Assembly (NCBI RefSeq): GCF_900129765.1
Contig: NZ_FQWU01000001.1
Location: 1,488,001 to 1,552,000 of the forward strand
Origin: Massilia sp. CF038
Lineage (GTDB): Bacteria; Pseudomonadota; Gammaproteobacteria; Burkholderiales; Burkholderiaceae_D
Reading direction: 5' to 3'
DNA: 64,000 nucleotides
This document shows positions 8,665 through 15,387 of the stretch, piece after piece (position 1 is the stretch's first letter; each line of letters opens with the position of its first letter). A model generated the notes under the pieces. That model saw only the letters and a list, made by a program, of their open reading frames with translations, searched no databases and was not told where the DNA came from. Both the position numbers and the translations under genes were made by a program.

Positions 8665-8736
8665 ACGGCCGCCGCCCGGCATTGCAGGTTCATCGGTGGC
8701 AAACGAGCATGGCGAACAACATGCAAGTAGACATTG

Positions 8737-8756
8737 CATCCGGTCAGAAGCGGATA
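8737..8756 (+). repeat. Cassette repeat copy 4 (core only)
   Basis: CATCCGGTCAGAAGCGGATA; its end merges with the AGGA ribosome site of array gene 4. Confidence 0.5.
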
Positions 8757-8763
8757 GGAAAAT

Positions 8764-9054
8764 ATGAGTGACCTGCAGATAACGATCGATCTCTCCTACG
8801 CCAAGAACGCCTTGTTTATCCGCCAGTCTGTTGCAGTTGCGTTTGGCGTTCCTATTGATCGAGAGCTGACATGGGATTTCCTTCGAGATCGAATCGGCAG
8901 CACTGACACTCATGCAATGCCCAACGACGTCACTGTTCGGGGTTTACCGAATCTCTCTGGGGCGTTAGGGGAGGAAAGCCAAATGTTTCTAGGTCTTCTT
9001 CGGACGCTTGGAGCTGTCCACGGGACCAAAGTTATGTTTGTAATTCACGATTGA
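8764..9054 (+). CDS. Barstar-like small protein, array gene 4
   Basis: The product has 96 residues. The order strand (LQITIDLSYAKN), helix (LFIRQSVAVAFGVP), ELTWDFLRDRIGS, strand (DVTVRGLPNL), helix (EESQMFLGLLRTLG), strand (GTKVMFVIHD) follows the barstar fold. In that fold an LP-aromatic-G-N-x-DAL-x-D segment precedes the core strand. Barstar proteins neutralise barnase-type ribonucleases. Sequence similarity is modest, so this is a fold-level suggestion. AGGA about 6 bp upstream supports the ATG. Confidence 0.45.
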   Translation: MSDLQITIDLSYAKNALFIRQSVAVAFGVPIDRELTWDFLRDRIGSTDTHAMPNDVTVRGLPNLSGALGEESQMFLGLLRTLGAVHGTKVMFVIHD

Positions 9055-9138
9055 ACTCTTGATGAGAGCATCGGAAGTGGTAGTGTGCATTGAGCATCCC
9101 AACGGGCCGTCGGTGGCCAGCTCAGTAGGCGCTGCCGC

Positions 9139-9180
9139 CGAAGACAATCGGCAGCATCCGGCCAGGAGCGGCCATTGCGG
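9139..9180 (+). repeat. Cassette repeat copy 5
   Basis: GACAATCGGCAGCATCCGGC followed by CAGGAGCGGCCATT; it lies 33 bp before array gene 5. Confidence 0.7.
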
Positions 9181-9212
9181 CCAGCTCGGCCACTCGAACG
9201 GAGCAGAAACAG

Positions 9213-9485
9213 ATGAATTTTGATGAAGTCGAATACTCGTTCTTGGTCGCAAGTGAAGTTCACCTGCGGGATGGCCTCGGCTTTGAAGTTTATCGACATG
9301 GTGCCGAGAAGGAAATCGTGCTTGAAATATTCCGCGACGATAGCAAACTTCAATACGTTGTCTCGCAGTTCGTACCGAACCTTCCGCTCTCGCTCATTGA
9401 GTATGTTGCCAAGGTGGCGCGCAACGAGCTTGGCGGATTTGCGGCCGAAGTCGGTCAACAGCAGTCGTTCGAACCACCCAAGTAG
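9213..9485 (+). CDS. Hypothetical protein, array gene 5
   Basis: The product has 90 residues and is rich in charged strands (EVHLRDGLGFEVYRHGAEKE, IVLEIFRDDSKLQYVVSQFV), with a C-terminal helix (LIEYVAKVARNELGGF). No family is recognised. GGAG lies 12 bp upstream of the ATG. The next gene starts only 15 bp after its stop with no repeat between, so genes 5 and 6 may form one two-gene cassette. Confidence 0.6.
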   Translation: MNFDEVEYSFLVASEVHLRDGLGFEVYRHGAEKEIVLEIFRDDSKLQYVVSQFVPNLPLSLIEYVAKVARNELGGFAAEVGQQQSFEPPK

Positions 9486-9500
9486 AGATTATTTATACCG

Positions 9501-9938
9501 ATGACGACCCGCGCGGAAGCATTAGGACGCATTGTCCGGACATGGAAAGACGAGCAACGGATACTCTGGTCATACGTTCCAGAGTTGCCGTCACAACCTG
9601 CCCGCGACGCTACGCCTTGGTTGACTATCTTGCGGTGGGAGTACGATGGATCAGCCCATGAGGGAATGCCGACCGCCGAAGCGAATCAGCACATGCTGAT
9701 GCTTGAGGCGGCTCTGGGCAAGATCGAGCGTCCGGAGTTTTGCGTTGAAGCCTACCGTCGAATCGGTGCCGGCATAAGAGAATTCTATTTTTATATCGCT
9801 GACCGCGACAAGTTCCTTGATGAGTTTAATAATTGCCTTGCAGAAGATCCACGATATCCAATTACCCTGAAGTTCTACAAGGACGAGGAGTGGTCGGAAC
9901 TTCGAGATTTGATTAGCGACTTCAAGGACGTCACGTAA
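9501..9938 (+). CDS. DUF695-domain protein, array gene 6
   Basis: The product has 145 residues. WLTILRWEYDGSAHEGMPTA near the N-terminus, VEAYRRIGAGIREFYFYIAD in the middle and PRYPITLKFYKDEEWSELRD at the end reproduce the DUF695 pattern, a family often found next to toxins and in RraB-like proteins. The function is not established. It is separated by 15 bp from array gene 5 and lacks its own repeat copy upstream, suggesting co-transcription. Confidence 0.7.
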   Translation: MTTRAEALGRIVRTWKDEQRILWSYVPELPSQPARDATPWLTILRWEYDGSAHEGMPTAEANQHMLMLEAALGKIERPEFCVEAYRRIGAGIREFYFYIADRDKFLDEFNNCLAEDPRYPITLKFYKDEEWSELRDLISDFKDVT

Positions 9939-9979
9939 GCCGAGCGGACTATCGGGCCCATATCGCGACGCACCGCAGC

Positions 9980-10022
9980 GCTCCGGTACAATCGGCAGAG
10001 ATCGGCCAGAAGCCGACAGTCG
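9980..10022 (+). repeat. Cassette repeat copy 6
   Basis: TACAAT at 9987-9992, core CGGCCAGAAGCCGACAGTCG; nearly identical to copy 1 over 35 bp. Confidence 0.75.
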
Positions 10023-10064
10023 CGCAGGCGAATCGCGTCTGCCAACTTGAACCTTGTACATGAC

Positions 10065-10424
10065 ATGAATAACGAAGATTTATATGGACTGATTGTGAGT
10101 GCCTTTGCCAAATTCCTTGCTGCGGATTTGTCAGTCAGTCGTGCTCGGTACGGTCTGTTCGGAACCTGGGTCGCCACTGAAGATGACGCACCAGTACCTA
10201 GCTCCGAGTCACAATTGGATCGAGCGTTTGCGTCTTGCAGCGTCTGGTTAAAAAAGTTCCCGAAGTCTCCGAACCCGTACGCTGATCTCGTAAATTTCTA
10301 TGAATCCGGCGCGAGCCTAGGCCGTTGGGAAAACAATATCCTCGATATTTATGGCCCTGACGGCGAAAAGTTGTGGGGCGTCCCTCTACGCTCGCTGATC
10401 GAGTCCGAAAGCAATTTGCGGTAG
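10065..10424 (+). CDS. Hypothetical protein, array gene 7
   Basis: The product has 119 residues. Helical start (NEDLYGLIVSAFAKFLAADL), an acidic loop (TEDDAPVPSSES), then ASCSVWLKKFPKSPNPYADL and ENNILDIYGPDGEKLWGVPL. No domain is recognised. The ATG at 10065 is taken rather than a TTG 18 bp earlier. No clear ribosome site is seen. Confidence 0.6.
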   Translation: MNNEDLYGLIVSAFAKFLAADLSVSRARYGLFGTWVATEDDAPVPSSESQLDRAFASCSVWLKKFPKSPNPYADLVNFYESGASLGRWENNILDIYGPDGEKLWGVPLRSLIESESNLR

Positions 10425-10525
10425 AGGTGTATATATTTTATCGCGGCTGATGCACCCCGCAAAAAATGAGCAACCTGAAACTGGCAAGTTTGGGTGCCTG
10501 CGGCCGACGCGGCACTGCGCCGCAA

Positions 10526-10566
10526 CCGTCGAGTACAATCGGCAGGGACCGGCCACGAACGGGCGA
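10526..10566 (+). repeat. Cassette repeat copy 7
   Basis: GTCGAGTACAATCGGCAGGG then ACCGGCCACGAACGGGCG; the core is degenerate at the 3' end. Confidence 0.65.
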
Positions 10567-10619
10567 ATGGAGATCCGAGCGACGTGGCGGGTACGCTGAT
10601 TTATAACCATGGCGGCAAC

Positions 10620-11036
10620 ATGAAATGTCTCAACTGCGGGAATTCCAGCTTTGATAGACCAGTGGACAAATCGAGCCTGGAGATTTGGCACTGCAAAGAG
10701 TGTGGTAATGAGTGCGCCGTACATTGCAACTACATCCCGGATCTGTCGGGGATGCCAATGAGTGATCTCTTCATTGGGACAGCCTTTATCAATCCTGGAC
10801 CTGACGCCCGGAAGGCTCTAATGAAGTTGAAGAGGGTACTTGCGTTTGCCGAGCGATTTGAGCCTGCGCGACTAGAAGCCCAATACAGGGCAGGCAAGCA
10901 TGAATGGGATCTCGGCGAGTTCTTGGAATTCGAAGTCGCGAAAGCATCCGCGATGTGCCAAGGTGCCGGCGTTCCAGTTACGTTTGAAAATGTTCGCTCA
11001 ACACCTTATGCGACTACGGTTGGCGAAGCGCACTGA
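10620..11036 (+). CDS. Zinc-ribbon protein, array gene 8
   Basis: The product has 138 residues. Two CxxC pairs (C3/C6 in KCLNCGN and C25/C28 in WHCKECGN) build a small N-terminal zinc ribbon. An unrecognised helical body follows (ARKALMKLKRVLAFAERFEP and EWDLGEFLEFEVAKASAMCQ). The ATG at 10620 starts directly at the ribbon; the frame stays open upstream only through repeat sequence. It could be nucleic-acid or protein binding. Confidence 0.65.
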   Translation: MKCLNCGNSSFDRPVDKSSLEIWHCKECGNECAVHCNYIPDLSGMPMSDLFIGTAFINPGPDARKALMKLKRVLAFAERFEPARLEAQYRAGKHEWDLGEFLEFEVAKASAMCQGAGVPVTFENVRSTPYATTVGEAH

Positions 11037-11041
11037 TCTGT

Positions 11042-11110
11042 CAATGTCCGCTTTGGGGCGTAAGCGGACGCTGCAGTAGAATGGTCGGCTTCCGGCCAGG
11101 AGCGGACAGT
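11042..11110 (+). repeat. Cassette repeat copy 8 (full-length form with hairpin)
   Basis: Perfect hairpin GTCCGCTT (11046-11053) / AAGCGGAC (11062-11069), then CTGCAGTAGAATGGTCGGC and the core CCGGCCAGGAGCGGACAGT (11092-11110). The outer left arm TGTCCGCT and the core AGCGGACA are also complementary, so the whole 65 nt can fold as one long imperfect hairpin. Confidence 0.8.
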
Positions 11111-11126
11111 CAGAAAGTGCATATCG

Positions 11127-11501
11127 ATGAAGTACAAATTAATACGTTCGATGGCTCACAATTGGTCTCACTCGTTCATGAGCAACATGAATTACCTTGA
11201 TGATGGCTTCGTGTACGAGGACATGTACGCAATGGCACGAGAACGGCATGGGTCGAAGGTAATCATCAGGTGGATTCCAGCGACAAGCGAGGAGTTAATC
11301 GGTTTCCCTTCACGGGTAATAAAATCCGTGATGGCCTACCGAGCTGGATTGGAAGAGCATCTGAGGCGTCATAGCATTGATGCTGCAGCACTTATTGAAT
11401 TCCGAACTGAGGTGTATGTGGCAGAAAATTTCCAGATGTATGTCCGGGCATTTGTTGTCGATGATCGGAAACGAGAGCACATCTCGTTTATCTGGAGTTA
11501 G
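11127..11501 (+). CDS. Conserved hypothetical protein, array gene 9
   Basis: The product has 124 residues, starting MKYKLIRSMAHNWSHSFMSN and ending with FVVDDRKREHISFIWS. The aromatic-rich start and alternating strands suggest a compact alpha/beta protein. I recall related hypothetical proteins in other proteobacteria, but no function. It begins 16 bp after the full-length repeat, so transcription from the repeat's TAGAAT would give a leader of about 40 nt. Confidence 0.65.
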   Translation: MKYKLIRSMAHNWSHSFMSNMNYLDDGFVYEDMYAMARERHGSKVIIRWIPATSEELIGFPSRVIKSVMAYRAGLEEHLRRHSIDAAALIEFRTEVYVAENFQMYVRAFVVDDRKREHISFIWS

Positions 11502-11540
11502 GCGATGTGGTCGCGTCGAGTCGGTGTTGGGCTAGTGCGA

Positions 11541-11571
11541 ACGGACACAATCCGGCCACAAGCGGACAATA
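11541..11571 (+). repeat. Cassette repeat copy 9 (short form)
   Basis: GACACAATCCGGCCACAAGC followed by GGACAATAG; -10-like part and core are fused. Confidence 0.6.
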
Positions 11572-11653
11572 GCACTCACAGGATGCTCACGATTTTGAAA
11601 CAGGATCACATGAAATTTCTGTACTCGAAGCTGTAAGCTGGACGATTACCGCT

Positions 11654-11869
11654 TTGTTCATTGCACTGTATATCTATGGATTCATCCAGTTTCCCAGCGC
11701 CCCGATAAGCCCATGCGGTCTCGAGCATTGCGGAAAGTTTGGTTCCAAGGTCACGCGTGAAGATTATGAGGCGTTTATAGTTTGGGAACGTGGCCTGTTG
11801 ATTGGCGCGTTCCTTGTGGCCTCATATGCATGGACGGGATGGCTCCTGAAGAAATTTCAAAAGGTATGA
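11654..11869 (+). CDS. Small membrane protein, array gene 10, start probably disrupted
   Basis: From a TTG at 11654 the frame gives 71 residues with two hydrophobic segments (LFIALYIYGFIQF and LLIGAFLVASYAWTGWLL) around an acidic loop with a Cys pair. Upstream codons in this frame still read like protein (EISVLEAVSWTITALF) but hold no ATG. An ATG with an AGGA ribosome site exists at 11610 in another frame and stops after eight codons. One extra base next to that ATG would join them (ATG GAA ATT TCT). The gene is thus probably frameshifted at its start, or uses a rare start. Confidence 0.5.
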   Translation: MFIALYIYGFIQFPSAPISPCGLEHCGKFGSKVTREDYEAFIVWERGLLIGAFLVASYAWTGWLLKKFQKV

Positions 11870-11884
11870 AATTCCACTCAGTAA

Positions 11885-11951
11885 CGGCCGCTTCGGGACG
11901 GAAGCGGACGCTGCAGTAAAATGGTCGGCTTCCGGCCACAAGCGGTCGTTA
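11885..11951 (+). repeat. Cassette repeat copy 10 (full-length form)
   Basis: Hairpin arms CCGCTT/AAGCGG (11888-11893 and 11902-11907), TAAAAT at 11917-11922, core CCGGCCACAAGCGGTCGTT. It is the closest relative of copy 8. Confidence 0.75.
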
Positions 11952-11966
11952 TCAAGGAGTCCCATA

Positions 11967-12329
11967 ATGCTTATCGAAGTAGAATGCCGCGCGTTTGCCG
12001 AGCAGTATTTGCTTCGGTTAGCACAGGAGTGCGGAGAAGAGTTAGTGTTGATGCCCTCTTCATTTGAGACATCCGCCACTTTTGCTTTTTTCTATAACAC
12101 GAAAGAATTCCTCGCTACCGGTAACTACATCTATGCGCTAGCAGGAAATGCACCGCTCATGGTAAGCAAGTTAACTGGGGAGATGAAAGTAGCAGGAACT
12201 GCTCTACCCATCGAGGACTATGTTCGCGAGTTCGAGGCCATGCGTGGCAGGTCGGCTTTGGGCGCTAGCGGCCTCTGCAGTATGATGGCGGCTCACGGCC
12301 AAAACCATATGGATCAACTTGGCGTTTGA
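11967..12329 (+). CDS. YrhB/Imm35-family protein, array gene 11
   Basis: The product has 120 residues. NTKEFLATGNYIYALAGNAP, LMVSKLTGEMKVAGTALPIE and DYVREFEAM form the characteristic Imm35/YrhB block (laGN-pl-Vdk-tG). Imm35 members are predicted or shown immunity proteins of polymorphic toxin systems. The ribosome site AAGGAG lies 8 bp upstream. The last about 25 residues (RSALGASGLCSMMAAHGQNH) are not part of the family and are encoded by a copy of the island repeat, so the original stop has been lost or replaced. Confidence 0.75.
   Translation: MLIEVECRAFAEQYLLRLAQECGEELVLMPSSFETSATFAFFYNTKEFLATGNYIYALAGNAPLMVSKLTGEMKVAGTALPIEDYVREFEAMRGRSALGASGLCSMMAAHGQNHMDQLGV
12251..12310 (+). repeat. 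Cassette repeat copy 11, inside the 3' end of array gene 11
   Basis: GGCTTTGGGCGCTAGCGGCC, then CTGCAGTATGATGGCGGCTC and ACGGCCAAAACC; it aligns with copies 8 and 10 along the full length but is translated as protein tail. Confidence 0.65.
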
Positions 12330-12380
12330 TCAGGCGCGCTAGAATACGCGGATCACTCTGTCATTTTGTCTTCAATTCGT

Positions 12381-12764
12381 ATGGATTCGGCGCAAAAATA
12401 CGCATATCGCTACTTAATTTATGAAGCGACCCTTCGCATACGCCCTATCGCGCATGTGGGGGCCGAATGGTGGGAACGCTGGAACCTAGTGTACTGGCTT
12501 CGGCAGCGAAAGCAAATTCGTGGCACAGGTCAAGTCGCAGACTGGCTGCACAACCTTGCGCTGTTTTCCGCAATTGACTTTGATGGTTTTGATGAAGACG
12601 CGTTTTGGTCAGGGCTTGAGTGGCTGCGAAGCGCTTTTCCCACATATGGATTCGGGCATTACCGCGACATTTTTTTGTATGCCATTTTCGAGTTCAATGA
12701 AGGACGCTGGCCGACACTTGAAGAGCAATTTGCGATCACGAAGCAAAGCGCCAAAAACGAATAG
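12381..12764 (+). CDS. Hypothetical protein, array gene 12
   Basis: The product has 127 residues and is very aromatic (AEWWERWNLVYWLRQRKQ, FDGFDEDAFWSGLEWLRSAF, YGFGHYRDIFLYAIFEFNEG). It is probably all-helical and soluble. No family is recognised. The ATG at 12381 is taken over a TTG 15 bp earlier. GCTAGAAT just upstream (12339-12346) may act as its -10. Confidence 0.6.
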   Translation: MDSAQKYAYRYLIYEATLRIRPIAHVGAEWWERWNLVYWLRQRKQIRGTGQVADWLHNLALFSAIDFDGFDEDAFWSGLEWLRSAFPTYGFGHYRDIFLYAIFEFNEGRWPTLEEQFAITKQSAKNE

Positions 12765-12789
12765 ATGGCCCAAACCAGTACTGCCATTT

Positions 12790-12825
12790 CGTCGGCAGCA
12801 GACGGCCAGAAGCCGTCATTGCCGG
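12790..12825 (+). repeat. Cassette repeat copy 12
   Basis: GTCGGCAGCAGACGGCCAGA then AGCCGTCATT; the core keeps the self-complementary CGGCcagaaGCCG. Confidence 0.6.
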
Positions 12826-12863
12826 CGGAGAGCAGCGGAGAATTCGCCCAAGGAGGGAACTTT

Positions 12864-12884
12864 ATGAGATATGACCTCGGGTAA
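12864..12884 (+). pseudogene. Remnant gene start with strong ribosome site
   Basis: AAGGAGG lies 8 bp ahead of an ATG, but the frame stops after six codons (MRYDLG). Placed at the normal distance behind repeat copy 12, it looks like the surviving 5' end of a cassette gene deleted before array gene 13. Confidence 0.35.
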
Positions 12885-12921
12885 ACCTTCGTTTTACGAT
12901 CTATAGCACGTTAGGCATTTA

Positions 12922-13287
12922 ATGACGCAGTTCCTCCACAACTTTGTATGCTTCGACTGCCAAATCTCTTTTAAGCGGCCGGCGACAAGCAACTCCGCAA
13001 CGGGAAGCGCGCATCTGCCGGAGTCAGAACTCGCTCACAACTGTCCGAACTGCGGTCACAAAATGGCATTCATGGGCCGCAACTTTGCCACTCCGTCGAA
13101 GGCCGATAACTCTGCATGGCTCGCCGCAAAGTGCCTATGGGAAGCGGGCTTTCGCTATTCGGGTAGCGGCTATCACTCCGATCCGCGACTTCCAAGAACA
13201 AAACAAGAGGCGGCCGCCTTTGTCGAACAGAACCCTAAGCACGCTCAAAGAATTGGGCAACCAAGCAACTGGAGCAAATATGCCTGA
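12922..13287 (+). CDS. Zinc-ribbon conserved hypothetical protein, array gene 13
   Basis: The product has 121 residues. C10xxC13 (FVCFDCQISFKRP) and C41xxC44 (HNCPNCGHKM) form a zinc ribbon. The conserved stretch MGRNFATPSKADNSAWLAAK, then LWEAGFRYSGSGYHSDPRLP, is shared by a recurring uncharacterised bacterial family. No ribosome site is obvious in front of the ATG. Unlike most neighbours, the repeat lies over 90 bp upstream, behind the remnant start. Confidence 0.7.
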   Translation: MTQFLHNFVCFDCQISFKRPATSNSATGSAHLPESELAHNCPNCGHKMAFMGRNFATPSKADNSAWLAAKCLWEAGFRYSGSGYHSDPRLPRTKQEAAAFVEQNPKHAQRIGQPSNWSKYA

Positions 13288-13311
13288 CCCGGCTTTCAAC
13301 ACTGCCTCGAC

Positions 13312-13342
13312 AGTGCACAAACGGCCAAAAGCGGTCGGATGC
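13312..13342 (+). repeat. Cassette repeat copy 13 (core only)
   Basis: GCACAAACGGCCAAAAGCGG then TCGGATG; no -10-like hexamer is retained. Confidence 0.55.
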
Positions 13343-13374
13343 GTTCGGCGATATATTGATGGAGGATTCGACTT

Positions 13375-13692
13375 TTGAAGATTTCGCTTCAAGTGCAGGT
13401 AGAGCGCTTCGTTGATGACCATCAGCCTGGCGTTGTAGCCTGCGTGCTTATCGACGCGGATGGAAAATGCCACGAGTTCATCGAAAAAGGACCAGTGGTT
13501 AGCGACACAGATCTTTGGTCTGACAGCGTGTACCCTCAGGCAGGATTCTTGGGTTGCAGCGTTGAGAGGGAATGGACGGACAGCGCAGGTAGGAGCTTGG
13601 TTCGTGTAAGCACTGAAAAGCCTTGGGGAATCGAATCTGTGGCCGGTGAGACGGTCTTCACGGTCGACAAGAGGCAAATCGTCCGTGCCTGA
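13375..13692 (+). CDS. Hypothetical protein, array gene 14 (TTG start)
   Basis: The product has 105 residues. The start is decided by GGAGG at 13361-13365, nine bases before TTG; no ATG is available. The beta-rich chain (GVVACVLIDADGKCHEFIEK, GPVVSDTDLW, SAGRSLVRVSTEKPWGIES, GETVFTVDKRQIV) resembles an uncharacterised family of about 100 residues found in similar arrays. It has no membrane segment and an unknown function. Confidence 0.65.
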   Translation: MKISLQVQVERFVDDHQPGVVACVLIDADGKCHEFIEKGPVVSDTDLWSDSVYPQAGFLGCSVEREWTDSAGRSLVRVSTEKPWGIESVAGETVFTVDKRQIVRA

Positions 13693-13735
13693 GCGTCGGC
13701 TGCCACCCAGAACCACGCAACGAAACTAGTTGATC

Positions 13736-14083
13736 ATGCAAAACGACCCAAGTGAAATTTGCCGACGTTTCGACAAGGTATACTTGCCGCCTGACGCCGA
13801 GCAGAAGGTAGGAATTGCGCTAGGTTCACTCGGTAATGTGCCACTTCACGCTGTGCGGATTCACCCTGAAAACGGTACAAGCGGCTGGTATATTTATGGC
13901 GGTGAGCATTCGACGGATGCCGACTTTTATCAGCCCCTTCACGTTGCCCATTTAGCTGAAAGCTGCCCGGACATTGTCCCTTACTTGGCTTTGCCACCAG
14001 GTTGGCGCGTATTGCTTGCGCCGGACTATGAAGACGTTTGGTTCGACAGTGAGTTGCTGAAAAGTGTAACAGATGGGTCGTAA
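13736..14083 (+). CDS. Imm33-like protein, array gene 15
   Basis: The product has 115 residues. GTSGWYIYGGEHSTDADFYQ, PLHVAHLAESCPDIVPYLAL and PPGWRVLLAPDYEDVWFD match the Imm33/DUF2185-type pattern, in which GWYI-G is followed by a PGwR segment. Imm33 is listed among immunity proteins of polymorphic toxins. The assignment is from recalled pattern only. It lies 43 bp after array gene 14 with no repeat between, so the two may share a transcript. Confidence 0.6.
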   Translation: MQNDPSEICRRFDKVYLPPDAEQKVGIALGSLGNVPLHAVRIHPENGTSGWYIYGGEHSTDADFYQPLHVAHLAESCPDIVPYLALPPGWRVLLAPDYEDVWFDSELLKSVTDGS

Positions 14084-14101
14084 CGGCCACCAGCGGACAT
14101 C
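14082..14101 (+). repeat. Cassette repeat copy 14 (core only)
   Basis: AACGGCCACCAGCGGACAT begins inside the stop codon of array gene 15. Confidence 0.55.
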
Positions 14102-14149
14102 GGGGCCAGGTGCAATGAAACGCACCCACGAATGCAACGGAGTCTAGTC

Positions 14150-14209
14150 ATGGCATATTTTCGATACTCGCGATCGCAATTTAGGAAGAGCTGGCGCAAA
14201 CAAGAATGA
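14150..14209 (+). CDS. Short leader ORF (19 codons) overlapping the next gene
   Basis: ATG at 14150 with GGAG 8 bp upstream encodes a basic peptide (MAYFRYSRSQFRKSWRKQE). Its TGA overlaps the ATG of array gene 16 as ATGA. The arrangement suggests translational coupling, or a remnant gene start fused onto the next cassette gene. Confidence 0.3.
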   Translation: MAYFRYSRSQFRKSWRKQE

Positions 14210-14565
14210 ACAATCGAGTTGACTTTGAGGGTATGTTTCATTTGTTGCCTGTCCATGGAACGGTAAGGTCCGGTTACCGTCCGCAGCATCTGTTGCATGA
14301 GAATTACCAAAGCAGCGGCAATCACATTTATCCGGAGCGGGAATGTGTAGAGCCAGGAGAGACCGCGCCTGTGCAGGTGTGCTTGATTTCGCCAGAGATC
14401 TATCCTGGCTGCATTTGGGAGGGGCGCGTTTTATCGATATTTGAAGGTTCACGTCTTGTTGGGACACTGAGAGTAGTCCGAATCATGAACGAAATTTTGC
14501 GTGTAGCCCCTGAGCAGTACAAGCCCTTATGGGAAGAGCCGCCGCACTTGATTGAGAATAGGTAA
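14206..14565 (+). CDS. EF-Tu domain 3-like beta-barrel protein, array gene 16
   Basis: The product has 119 residues. SGYRPQHLL (residues 22-30), then IYPERECVEPGETAPVQVCL (41-60), ISPEIYPGCIWEGRVLSIFE and GSRLVGTLRVVRI (81-93), follow the order of EF-Tu domain 3 (nGYRPQF, eMV-PGD, v-L--PI, f-iREG-RTVGaG-V). No GTPase domain is present. Domain 3 contacts tRNA and is a docking site for EF-Tu-dependent CDI toxins. A stand-alone copy in an immunity-rich array could be a decoy, but that is speculation. Confidence 0.6.
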   Translation: MNNRVDFEGMFHLLPVHGTVRSGYRPQHLLHENYQSSGNHIYPERECVEPGETAPVQVCLISPEIYPGCIWEGRVLSIFEGSRLVGTLRVVRIMNEILRVAPEQYKPLWEEPPHLIENR

Positions 14566-14600
14566 ACCAGTCCGTGAGCATTGCCGCAGCAGGCATCTGG

Positions 14601-14640
14601 CACACAATTAGGCCGAGTGCGGCCAGAAGCGGCCCTTGAA
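14601..14640 (+). repeat. Cassette repeat copy 15
   Basis: CACACAATTAGGCCGAGTGC then GGCCAGAAGCGGCCCTTGA, 14 bp before array gene 17. Confidence 0.65.
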
Positions 14641-14653
14641 AACGTAAGGCTTT

Positions 14654-15181
14654 ATGAAATTTGTGGATTTTGCGGAGCTAAACGGTCACTCCATCGCGAG
14701 ATGGGTTGGGACTGAAATGGCGCTTTCTGAAGGAGACCTGGGAAGCGGCCCGGTACTTTGGGAGCATGCGAGCGTCCCTTACCTACAGCTTATAAGCGTT
14801 GATGTTCAGCTGAGTGACGGTTCAATCTATCGGATGCTTTCGAATGCTGATGACGGGAGCGGTTATTATGGACTGTACCTAGTAAGTCGAGATGCCATTG
14901 ATAAGCCATCCAGACCGGAAATCGGGAGCATCTATCGCACACGAGATTTAAGTGAACTGCCCATTGGCGCAGCGGCGGTAGCAATTACCGAAATTGATGG
15001 CCCCAACGCGGTCCCGAGGGTCGAAATTGTGGTTGGCGGCCACGCAGTATCATTTTGGTCGGCCGAGGTGTACGAACGCGACGTGGGACACTTTGAAGTT
15101 GTTGGAAAGGACGAGTCTATCCTCATTCAAGTCGACGGAGCTCGGCCTCGAAGTGCAACCACCGACCACTTACGTCTTTGA
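14654..15181 (+). CDS. Hypothetical protein, array gene 17
   Basis: The product has 175 residues, predominantly beta: PYLQLISVDVQLSDGSIYRM, DDGSGYYGLYLVSRDAID, AAVAITEIDGPNAVPRVEIV, HFEVVGKDESILIQVDG. No known domain is recognised. AAGG lies 6 bp upstream of the ATG. Size and context are those of an immunity protein, but nothing in the sequence proves it. Confidence 0.6.
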   Translation: MKFVDFAELNGHSIARWVGTEMALSEGDLGSGPVLWEHASVPYLQLISVDVQLSDGSIYRMLSNADDGSGYYGLYLVSRDAIDKPSRPEIGSIYRTRDLSELPIGAAAVAITEIDGPNAVPRVEIVVGGHAVSFWSAEVYERDVGHFEVVGKDESILIQVDGARPRSATTDHLRL

Positions 15182-15183
15182 GA

Positions 15184-15270
15184 GTACGGCCAGCAGCCGC
15201 CGAGGGCGGCACCGCACCGCAACGGTCGAGTACAATCGGCAGCGACCGGCCAAGATCTGACATTGGGATA
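15184..15270 (+). repeat. Cassette repeat copy 16 (with an extra partial core in front)
   Basis: A degenerate core TACGGCCAGCAGCCG at 15185-15199 precedes GTCGAGTACAATCGGCAGCG (TACAAT 15231-15236) and ACCGGCCAAGATCTGACATT. Two copies appear to have merged. Confidence 0.65.
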
Positions 15271-15387
15271 ATGCGAGAGGTGTGAGAAACAGCCTTGCCT
15301 CATCCCGCACCAGCCGCACCTCTGGACAGGTCTGCTTCCGTTGCCAGTGATGGCTTTCCTCAGTTCCCTTCTGCCTGGATCACGACC

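Noticed and set aside
12910-12916. GTTAGGC, which fits the integron core-site pattern GTTRRRY
   Set aside because: No partner RYYYAAC site or attC-like hairpin lies at a suitable distance, the motif does not recur in the other repeat copies, and no integrase is present.
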